DNA of 5,010 nucleotides from CAZWHE01 sp964633825 (GTDB lineage: Bacteria > Planctomycetota > B15-G4 > CAYZWU01), in NCBI GenBank assembly GCA_964633825.1, contig CAZWHE010000213.1, forward strand, positions 1-5,010, in the 5' to 3' direction. The notes under the pieces were generated by a model. The model was not told where the DNA came from, ran no database searches, and worked only from the letters and a program-made list of their open reading frames with translations. Positions 1-5,010 of the stretch are shown in pieces (the stretch's first letter is position 1; each line of letters starts with the position of its first letter). Position numbers and translations under genes: made by a program.

Positions 1-1532
1 GCATCGGATATCACACCATCTCCCCCCGCTTTCTCTCCGAAACCTTCTTGGATCAAAGGAGCCGCAGTCCGCTCCATGCAATTCGATTCATCTTCAGGAG
101 AGAATCGGACGGACCATAAACGATTCCGTTCCTCATGATCGGTGAAAACCAAGCCTTTCTTCGAATACCAAACAACAGGACCGCGGAGAAAAGAATCGGT
201 CCTCAAGAGATCCCCTTCCCGCCAATCTTCATCGATCACCTCGACCGCCTGCCGGATACCGTGGACAGCGTTCCGGATTCCCGTGGATCCCAGCAAGTAA
301 AAGAAGGAGATCGCAGCGATCAGGAAGATCATTGTGTAACGAGCCCCGTTCCACCGAAGACAGGCAATCCCCCTTCCAACAAGAACCAGAAAAGGCGCGG
401 CAACAAAAAGAAGGCGCCGCTCAGGAAACAGTCCCTCCATCGGAACGGCAAATCCGAGGCAGAACATGAATGGCAGAATAAAAGAGAGAAAGAGGAGAAG
501 CGCCCCTTGTTTACCGCGGGAATCACTTTTTTCAGCGGGTCGGGCCAGCGCTTTCATCTGAAGTTTCTCCGGAAGAGGCCAGGCCCTGATTTTCCAGACG
601 GAAACAAATCCCAAAAGAGCGGTTGAAATAAAAATCCCGAGAAAGAGGAACTGCATACCCTGTAAAAAAAGATGGACCAAATCCTCTTCCCCGCCGTCAC
701 CGGTGGAACCGATAATTCTCCCGCGGATCGATTCCGGCTCGAAGCCCGGCGGCGCAGAGGAGACGGCAGGCGTCAGCGGCGACCAGGCGTGAAGCCGGCC
801 GAGGGAAATATCGGTTATGAGATAGCCCGTGTCGTAACCCGTGATCTGTTTGACCGGCAGGAGGACGAGCGCATCATCGCCGTGACCCGCGCGAGCCGCG
901 TCGACATCGGCCGTACCGCTCGATGCCGACAGAAAAAGAATAACGGCCAAGATCGTTCCCGGTACGAGGGTGAACGCCCACGCGAACAACAATCCGGGTT
1001 TGTTGCGGCCGCGCATTAATAGAACGACCAGCTGGGCTGCCGCAAAAAAGGAGATCCAGAGGTTGACGGCCGCGGCCGCCGCTGCGACAAGAGAACAGAG
1101 AACAATGCGGCCCGTACCGCCCTTCTCGAGAACTTTGAGAAAAAGGAGGAGCCAGGCGGCCGATAGGGCGACCTCCAGGCTCAAGGGGTGGATTTCAACA
1201 GCCGCGCTGCAGAAAAGGGCGGAGACCGCGGCGACGATCCCGGCTTCCACCGCCCCCTTCCCGCCGAAACTTTCTTTTGCCAGTTGATAGATGAGCCAGA
1301 CAGCTGCAAGGGAAGCAAGGAGGGGGAGCAGGTGCAGCCAGATTTCATTCCGGGAGACAAGGCTCCACAATCGAATCAGGGTGCAGAAAAGAAAAGATCC
1401 CGCCCAATCCGTCACCGGCCTCAATAGCCAGACCGTTTCTTCATGCCAGAGATCGGCTTTCGGGAAATGGACAAGCCGGCAGGCCAGGGCCAGAAGCAGA
1501 AGAATCCGGAATACGCCGCCTTTTCCCTTCAT
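1..1532 (-). CDS. GT-C-like polytopic membrane glycosyltransferase, partial (3' end beyond window)
   Basis: This is an uninterrupted minus-strand frame of 510 codons from ATG 1532 to the window edge, with no stop. The protein is strongly hydrophobic, with about 10-12 membrane segments: roughly residues 8-22, 66-85, 94-111, 119-134, 142-172 (probably two), 181-202, 287-311, 343-364, 373-391 and 399-415. A hydrophilic loop of about 80 residues lies at 205-286 and a soluble tail starts near 416. Three stretches recall GT-C enzymes of the PMT/ArnT/GT39 type, which transfer sugars from polyprenyl-phosphate donors on the outer face of the inner membrane. These are an acidic first loop (DLWHEE, 27-32), an ERRLLFVAAPFLVLVGRG segment (371-388) like the family's RY...P helix, and EGDLLRTDSF...VVWYSKKG in the tail (439-460), like the common GD...YY pattern. 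The usual DE pair reads HEE here. ATG 1532 is the only start in the frame: it is preceded by AGGA, and in-frame stops lie at 1593 and 1605. It sits 72 bp downstream of the lipoprotein gene and has its own promoter. The membrane protein call is firm; family and substrate are inferred. Confidence 0.82.
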   Translation of the reverse strand, partial: MKGKGGVFRILLLLALACRLVHFPKADLWHEETVWLLRPVTDWAGSFLFCTLIRLWSLVSRNEIWLHLLPLLASLAAVWLIYQLAKESFGGKGAVEAGIVAAVSALFCSAAVEIHPLSLEVALSAAWLLLFLKVLEKGGTGRIVLCSLVAAAAAAVNLWISFFAAAQLVVLLMRGRNKPGLLFAWAFTLVPGTILAVILFLSASSGTADVDAARAGHGDDALVLLPVKQITGYDTGYLITDISLGRLHAWSPLTPAVSSAPPGFEPESIRGRIIGSTGDGGEEDLVHLFLQGMQFLFLGIFISTALLGFVSVWKIRAWPLPEKLQMKALARPAEKSDSRGKQGALLLFLSFILPFMFCLGFAVPMEGLFPERRLLFVAAPFLVLVGRGIACLRWNGARYTMIFLIAAISFFYLLGSTGIRNAVHGIRQAVEVIDEDWREGDLLRTDSFLRGPVVWYSKKGLVFTDHEERNRLWSVRFSPEDESNCMERTAAPLIQEGFGEKAGGDGVISD

Positions 1533-1540
1533 TTTTACGG

Positions 1541-1545
1541 TCCTG
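1541..1545 (-). promoter_or_regulatory. Ribosome binding site of the GT-C-like gene
   Basis: The minus strand reads CAGGACCGTAAAA directly before ATG 1532. AGGA lies eight bases from the start, a normal spacing. It supports ATG 1532 as the start, and the frame offers no other start codon back to the preceding stop. Confidence 0.55.
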
Positions 1546-1567
1546 TGAATAGGGGGAACAGGCTCGA

Positions 1568-1596
1568 AATATAATGGAGAGGCGGTTTCGGGTCAA
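1568..1596 (-). promoter_or_regulatory. Sigma70-type promoter between the lipoprotein and GT-C-like genes
   Basis: On the minus strand, TTGACC (1596-1591) is followed after exactly 17 bases by TATATT (1573-1568). Each hexamer differs from consensus at one position. Transcription would start near 1561, giving a leader of about 30 bases that contains the AGGA ribosome site. The promoter fits wholly inside the 72-bp intergenic gap, so the membrane protein gene can probably be transcribed without the lipoprotein gene. A 10-bp perfect palindrome, ATTCGCGAAT (1596-1605), touches the upstream edge of the -35 box and the lipoprotein stop codon; it may be chance. Confidence 0.6.
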
Positions 1597-1604
1597 TTCG
1601 CGAA

Positions 1605-4547
1605 TCAGGGTCGATACCTGATCATGTCATCGAAATACGTCGTTTGGGGAATTCCCCAGGGATCCTCGGCATAACCACCGATGATATAGATCACGTCTTC
1701 TAATTGTGCGTTGAGGGCCGTACCTGTGAATGTCATGGCCCTGCCCTTTCCGATGCCGGGCAGCTTGATCCACGATCCGTTGCTGAGATCGAAAGCTTCC
1801 ACTGCATCCGTAACGGCCCTCTGCCCCTGGTCAAGAACGAAGCCGCCCACGTTGTAGAAGAGATTCCCGATCAAGGCGCCTCCCTGTCCGTACCGCGCTG
1901 TGGGCATGCTGCCGCGATTCACCCATTGCCACGGAGGATTTGCCAAGTCGAGCATGAGGGTCTCTGCCAGAGGCCGCGCATCGGTGGTCACGCCGCCCAT
2001 CAGAATGATCTTCGAATCGAAGCAGACCACCGTCGCTCCTCCCCTGCCGTCGGGCAACGGCTCGAAATATATCCAGTTGGCGGCGGCCAGATCGTAGATA
2101 AGCGTTGTTCTGAGAAGGTTCGCGAAGGGATCCATTCCGCCGGTCACAATAACGAGATCTGCTCCGACGCCGAGAGACGCCAGGTATCCGCTCCCGTCAT
2201 GATAGTAGACGGCCGACGCACCGTATCGCTCCTCGGGCATGTCGGTCAACACCTCCCACTGAGAGCCCGATGGTTTATAGGGAACGAATCGATAAGCCGA
2301 TGCCACACCAGTTCCTGTTGCGAGCCCGCTTCCACCGACAAGAACGGCCGTGTTGTCGCCCAGCCGGGCCGTCGAAGTCTCCATGATCGGTCCGGTCGGA
2401 ACGGGATCCATATTGACCCAGTCATGAAGAACGGGATTGTATCTCACCGTGTCGTCGATCAGCTTGCCGTCTTTGTACCCGCCAAAGAGGTAGAACTTGT
2501 TATTGATCACAACCGTGGAGCCGCTGCTCCCGGCAAAGGTGAGTGGGATATTCGTTTCGATCCGGACGGGCCTGTACTCGACGGCGTTTGAGAATCTGAC
2601 TTCATTGGATGCGCCGTTATGCCAGTCGGGGGAACCGTCGTAACCGCCGATCAGATAAACAGAGCCATCGACAGCGCCGGAAAAATAGCTGTGCCTCGGG
2701 ATCCCCATATCCCCTTCCTGCTCCCAGACTTCTCCGGGGATGACGGGATCATAAGATTCGACAAGCCCCGTTGTCGTCATGCCCGCAACAGGATCTTCGA
2801 TGAAACCTCCGCACATGTAAATTCTGTCGGAGACAACGGCGCCCTTCACACCCGATCGCGGATTGAGCATCGGATCGCGCGGCGTCCAGACATCGGTGAG
2901 GGGGTCGTATTCCAACACCTCGTCCAGCAGGGTTCCCGTATCCGATTCTCCTCCGAGACAGTAGATATTTCCTTGAACCGCCGCTCCGCCGCACATCGCC
3001 CTGGCGCTCGGAAGCTGTGAAACCTCGGCGATGAGAGGCCCCCCCATCGAAAGGGGAGTAAACACATAGGCAGAAGAAGACGAGGTCGAAGCCTCAAAGC
3101 CCGTGCGGCCGCCGAAGAGATAAATCTTTCCGTCCGCTTGGTTATAGGAGCATGTGCTCAGATAAAGCGGTTTGGGAATATGGAGACCGAGAACGGTAAC
3201 CGCCGTGATTTTGAGCGTAACGGGGTTGATGTCGCAGCGTATGATCCTGTCATGGATTGTCCCGCCATCGTTGCATCCGCCAAAGAGATAGACGGCATCG
3301 CCTGCAGGATCGAGCGCGGCCGACATACCGTACATCGGTTGAAGGAGCTTGTTGCTCGGATTCTTCCAGCAGTCGATGTCGCTTCCCTCGTGAACGGGAT
3401 CAACCGACGTGTCGAAGCCCCAGATCCCGTCGCCCACTTTGTACTTTCCGCTGGCTTCGCTGTACTTGATCCCTCCGAATATGAAAATCTGATTTCCATA
3501 CACTGCGGAAGCCCCGCCGAAACCGGCATGCCCGTCCAGCGCGAGCGCGCTCTTGTGCAGAAACGGTTGTGTGGTTTCAAGCAGGGGCGGCGCCGGCTTG
3601 TCGATGTCGCTCCACTCATAAATACCGGCACGATAGAGCTTGCATGGATAATCGAGCAACCGGCAGAGAAAGAAAATGACGGACGCCCGAGAGCTCGATG
3701 TGGCCGCTGCAATGACATTATTACCGGGAACAAAACCGGATTGATCGAATAGGTTTTTCACCTCGCCCGGGGTGCGCAGCAGTCCCGTGGCCCGGTCGAC
3801 GGACTCTTGCCACCAGAGGCGCCCCGAGTGAGGGATACGGCCGGCGCGGTCCTGGACTTGAACGGCGGCTTCGCCCGTAAATTCCCACGGGGTCCGTCCA
3901 TCGATCACGACGGTATTCGAGTTTTCGAGATTATCGAGGAATATTTCAATGTGGTCTTTTCTCGCCAGAATCGCGTTGAGAAGCTGGGCAGCGAAGATCT
4001 TTGGAATGATTCCGGCCTGGATCACCGCCCAGGGAGTCCCATCGAGACCGTATCCCTGGGCCAACCACTGCTGGAGCCCGCCATTGATGATATGCACGTC
4101 CCGGCACCCCAGATATTCCAACAACCAGAAAAGCCTGGTCACGGACTGGTTTTGAAAGCCTCCGGCTCCATAAAGAACGATCGTATCGGTTTCCTTGATG
4201 CCCCTGTTCCCGAGATAGTTCTCGATAAACGCAACGGAAGGGAAAGGAGTGGGCGGTTCGGGAAGAATGTCTTCACTGTCGATCCAGATCGCATTCGGAA
4301 TGTGCCCCGAGTCAAAATCAGCCACGGAACCGCGGCAATCGATCAAAACGATATTGAAAGCACCACCATCGATAATCTTCTTGAGGTCATCGACGGAAAG
4401 GAGAAGATCTCCCCCCGCTTCATTTTCCCATCCGGTACCGCCGCCGATGCTCAGCGAGACGCCGATTCCTCCTGACGAACCAAAGCACCCTGCCATGATG
4501 AAGACTAAAACAAGAAGAGAGAGTGATTTGACTAGATGTTTATTCAT
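1605..4547 (-). CDS. Lipoprotein with tandem inactive rhodanese-like domains and twelve Kelch repeats
   Basis: This 980-residue protein is complete in the window. Residues 1-21 form a lipoprotein signal peptide: lysines at 3 and 7, a hydrophobic core, then IMAGC with Cys21 as the predicted lipidated residue and Phe22 after it, not Asp, so an outer-membrane address is plausible. A Gly/Ser-rich linker covers about 22-45. Residues 46-172 resemble a first rhodanese domain (VLIDCRGSVADFDSGHIP at 67-84; a YLGCRDVHIINGG helix-turn at 145-157). Residues 185-316 resemble the second (VVIDGRTPWEFTGE, 213-226; GRIPHSG, 236-242; YRAGIYEWSD, 305-314). Where thiosulfate sulfurtransferases carry the catalytic cysteine loop, this protein reads VIAAATSSSRAS (278-289), with alanine in the cysteine position. 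The rest is Kelch: twelve beta-strand-GG signatures end at residues 359, 424, 480, 533, 581, 635, 690, 739, 804, 852, 902 and 958, spaced 48-65 apart, with typical downstream Tyr/Trp such as EYDPLTDVW (546-554). Twelve repeats would fit two six-bladed propellers. Kelch propellers usually bind proteins or glycans; the ligand here is unknown. ATG 4547 is supported by AGGGA seven bases upstream and by the signal peptide beginning at that residue. Confidence 0.95.
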   Translation of the reverse strand: MNKHLVKSLSLLVLVFIMAGCFGSSGGIGVSLSIGGGTGWENEAGGDLLLSVDDLKKIIDGGAFNIVLIDCRGSVADFDSGHIPNAIWIDSEDILPEPPTPFPSVAFIENYLGNRGIKETDTIVLYGAGGFQNQSVTRLFWLLEYLGCRDVHIINGGLQQWLAQGYGLDGTPWAVIQAGIIPKIFAAQLLNAILARKDHIEIFLDNLENSNTVVIDGRTPWEFTGEAAVQVQDRAGRIPHSGRLWWQESVDRATGLLRTPGEVKNLFDQSGFVPGNNVIAAATSSSRASVIFFLCRLLDYPCKLYRAGIYEWSDIDKPAPPLLETTQPFLHKSALALDGHAGFGGASAVYGNQIFIFGGIKYSEASGKYKVGDGIWGFDTSVDPVHEGSDIDCWKNPSNKLLQPMYGMSAALDPAGDAVYLFGGCNDGGTIHDRIIRCDINPVTLKITAVTVLGLHIPKPLYLSTCSYNQADGKIYLFGGRTGFEASTSSSSAYVFTPLSMGGPLIAEVSQLPSARAMCGGAAVQGNIYCLGGESDTGTLLDEVLEYDPLTDVWTPRDPMLNPRSGVKGAVVSDRIYMCGGFIEDPVAGMTTTGLVESYDPVIPGEVWEQEGDMGIPRHSYFSGAVDGSVYLIGGYDGSPDWHNGASNEVRFSNAVEYRPVRIETNIPLTFAGSSGSTVVINNKFYLFGGYKDGKLIDDTVRYNPVLHDWVNMDPVPTGPIMETSTARLGDNTAVLVGGSGLATGTGVASAYRFVPYKPSGSQWEVLTDMPEERYGASAVYYHDGSGYLASLGVGADLVIVTGGMDPFANLLRTTLIYDLAAANWIYFEPLPDGRGGATVVCFDSKIILMGGVTTDARPLAETLMLDLANPPWQWVNRGSMPTARYGQGGALIGNLFYNVGGFVLDQGQRAVTDAVEAFDLSNGSWIKLPGIGKGRAMTFTGTALNAQLEDVIYIIGGYAEDPWGIPQTTYFDDMIRYRP

Positions 4548-4554
4548 CGCAAAA

Positions 4555-4559
4555 TCCCT
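4555..4559 (-). promoter_or_regulatory. Ribosome binding site of the Kelch lipoprotein gene
   Basis: The minus strand reads TAGGGATTTTGCG directly before ATG 4547. AGGGA lies seven bases from the start, a good Shine-Dalgarno match at normal spacing. Together with the signal peptide it fixes the start codon. Confidence 0.65.
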
Positions 4560-4620
4560 ATAAACCTTGGCTTGGTTCCGGAAGCCGGTGCTTTGAATTG
4601 GAAAGAACTGTCCGATTCAT

Positions 4621-4660
4621 AAAAAATAAAAGAACACTTGCAGAAGGAAAATCATGCAAG
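4621..4660 (-). terminator. Weak terminator-like or attenuator-like hairpin in the lipoprotein leader
   Basis: On the minus strand CTTGCA (4660-4655) and TGCAAG (4642-4637) form a perfect 6-bp inverted repeat around a 12-base loop. The T-rich tract TGTTCTTTTATTTTTT (4636-4621) follows at once. The arrangement matches an intrinsic terminator, but the stem is short, only half GC, and has a large loop, so it would be inefficient. It lies downstream of both candidate promoters and upstream of the lipoprotein start, so any activity would lower lipoprotein expression. In this AT-rich region it could be chance. Confidence 0.25.
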
Positions 4661-4698
4661 CTGAATTCGACTGGATTAGGATCTATGGAACCAATGTC

Positions 4699-4727
4699 AT
4701 TATATCCAAATTTATTTATGTATTCAA
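4699..4727 (-). promoter_or_regulatory. Proximal candidate promoter of the lipoprotein gene
   Basis: On the minus strand TTGAAT (4727-4722) is separated by 17 bases from a perfect TATAAT (4704-4699). The -10 box is consensus and the -35 box matches four of six positions. Transcription would begin near 4692, leaving a leader of about 145 bases before ATG 4547. The surrounding DNA is AT-rich, which raises the chance of a fortuitous match, but the spacing is exact. Confidence 0.5.
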
Positions 4728-4784
4728 TAACTATATTTCGCTGGCATGATCGTTGGGACATTTCGCCGCTTTATTAGTGAATGG

Positions 4785-4812
4785 ATTTTACACTTAAAGC
4801 TTTAAATGTCAA
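4785..4812 (-). promoter_or_regulatory. Distal candidate promoter of the lipoprotein gene
   Basis: On the minus strand a perfect TTGACA (4812-4807) is followed after 16 bases by TAAAAT (4790-4785), one mismatch from the consensus -10 box. Transcription would start near 4778, giving a leader of about 230 bases. The spacer is filled by an imperfect palindrome, suggesting regulation at this promoter. It lies about 85 bp upstream of the proximal promoter; the two could work in tandem. Confidence 0.5.
4790..4809. promoter_or_regulatory. Palindrome in the distal promoter spacer, candidate operator
   Basis: The plus strand from 4790 to 4809 is a 20-bp inverted repeat in which nine of ten base pairs match. 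Its centre is the perfect 12-bp palindrome TTAAAGCTTTAA (4794-4805), flanked by ACA and TGT. It occupies the spacer between the -35 and -10 boxes of the distal promoter, where binding of a dimeric repressor would block RNA polymerase. No regulator family is recognised from the sequence, and AT-rich palindromes can occur by chance. Confidence 0.35.
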
Positions 4813-4820
4813 CGTATTAA

Positions 4821-4850
4821 CATAAAATAATATGTGAAGCGCAAGCCTCA
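4821..4850 (-). terminator. Possible terminator of the upstream glycosyltransferase gene
   Basis: On the minus strand TGAGGC (4850-4845) and GCTTCA (4840-4835) pair over six positions, including one G-U wobble, around the four-base loop TTGC. The T-rich stretch CATATTATTTTATG (4834-4821) follows. Read from the plus strand the same hairpin has an A-C mismatch, so it is better formed in the leftward transcript. It lies about 40 bp past the stop codon at 4888. The T tract is interrupted, so efficiency is doubtful. Confidence 0.3.
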
Positions 4851-4856
4851 TTTTTT

Positions 4857-4888
4857 AATGAACTTGGAATTCCCGATTCAAACTCATT
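4857..4888 (-). other. Stem-loop directly after the upstream stop codon
   Basis: Starting at the last base of the stop codon, the minus-strand transcript can fold into a 13-bp stem with two G-U wobbles and one bulged C, closed by the five-base loop CGGGA. The inner part contains the GAATTC palindrome. It is followed by six A residues on this strand, not T residues, so it is not a classical intrinsic terminator. It could protect the mRNA 3' end or help Rho-dependent or downstream termination. Confidence 0.35.
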
Positions 4889-5010
4889 CAACACGACGCC
4901 GCTTCCCGCCAAACAGCTTCGACCCGTTTGAACACGGCTCCCCAGGTGAACCGATCTAAAACACCGGGCATGGCTACTTTGGGATCGCCAACCGGGGGTT
5001 TTCCCAGAGC
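4888..5010 (-). CDS. C-terminal fragment of a probable GT4-type glycosyltransferase
   Basis: Forty sense codons and a TGA stop (4890-4888) are open from the right window edge. The tail contains LDRFTWGAVFKRVEAVWREA (residues 18-37 of the visible part). This resembles the last helix of group 1 (GT4) glycosyltransferases, where an F-S/T-W motif begins a helix ending in a Y/W-R-E pattern. Enzymes of this kind use nucleotide sugars in the cytoplasm to extend lipid-linked or surface glycans. Codon composition is like that of the lipoprotein gene and unlike the AT-rich gap that follows. With only 40 residues visible, no catalytic residue can be checked, and the family call rests on this one helix. 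An internal ATG (14th codon) exists, but starting there would give only 27 residues, so a truncated larger gene is more likely. Confidence 0.55.
   Translation of the reverse strand, partial: ALGKPPVGDPKVAMPGVLDRFTWGAVFKRVEAVWREAASC

Noticed and set aside
1055..1095. GC-rich alanine-codon run (GCG/GCC repeats)
   Set aside because: It encodes an alanine-rich membrane helix (residues 150-155 of the GT-C-like protein) in frame; it is ordinary coding sequence, not a separate repeat element.
135..1548. Several plus-strand frames across the left third
   Set aside because: They are polar, Arg/Lys-rich, mutually overlapping and antisense to the continuous hydrophobic membrane-protein frame, whose ribosome site and promoter are visible.
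1704..2591. Long plus-strand frame of 295 codons opposite the Kelch region
   Set aside because: It is antisense to a well-supported Kelch gene, its translation is rich in Arg, His and Pro with no recognisable domain, and nothing supports its start. Other plus-strand frames at 2619-3020, 3138-3752, 3807-4475 and 4249-4563 fail for the same reasons.
4558..4761. Minus-strand 67-codon frame just upstream of the lipoprotein gene, stop overlapping its ribosome site
   Set aside because: It has only a weak ribosome site, no recognisable domain and lies in AT-rich DNA. The proximal TTGAAT-17-TATAAT promoter and a hairpin fall inside it. A leader peptide cannot be excluded, but I do not support it as a gene.
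4835..4856. Plus-strand hairpin with GCAA loop followed by six T bases, resembling a rightward terminator
   Set aside because: The stem has an A-C mismatch on this strand, and there is no plus-strand gene for it to terminate. The same hairpin pairs better in the leftward transcript.
1..5010. CRISPR arrays, tRNA or rRNA genes, insertion sequences and phage attachment sites
   Set aside because: I saw no regularly spaced direct repeats, no tRNA-like cloverleaf sequence, no rRNA-like conserved stretches and no transposase frame or terminal inverted repeats.

Overview
The window looks like bacterial chromosome from a Gram-negative organism. The genes have a balanced to moderately GC-rich composition, the central protein has a clean lipoprotein signal peptide, and good sigma70-type promoter hexamers and Shine-Dalgarno sites are visible. 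The style (large Kelch-repeat lipoprotein beside envelope glycosyltransferases) would suit a deltaproteobacterium-like lineage, but that is a guess. No taxonomic marker is present.

Everything I can support as coding lies on the minus strand, so the window reads from right to left. At the right edge (5010-4888) are the last 40 codons of a gene whose C-terminus resembles a GT4-type (group 1) glycosyltransferase. An AT-rich gap of about 340 bp follows (4887-4548). It holds two stem-loops after the upstream gene, two sigma70-like promoters facing left (the distal one with a near-perfect 20-bp palindrome filling its spacer), a weak hairpin with a T-rich tract, and a Shine-Dalgarno site.

Next comes the main gene (4547-1605), a 980-residue predicted lipoprotein. 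It has a tandem rhodanese-like region (about residues 46-316), in which the usual catalytic cysteine is absent, followed by twelve Kelch repeats (about 341-980), enough for two six-bladed beta-propellers. After 72 bp containing its own well-formed promoter, an uninterrupted reading frame runs from 1532 off the left edge. It encodes a multi-pass membrane protein of at least 510 residues that resembles GT-C (ArnT/PMT/GT39-like) glycosyltransferases.

The two flanking genes point to a surface glycan or glycoconjugate locus. A working picture is that the two glycosyltransferase-like proteins build or modify a glycan at the membrane, while the lipoprotein is an envelope-anchored binding or scaffold protein. 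That role is inferred from position and fold only. The most unusual item is the lipoprotein itself: a likely catalytically dead rhodanese pair fused to a double Kelch propeller.
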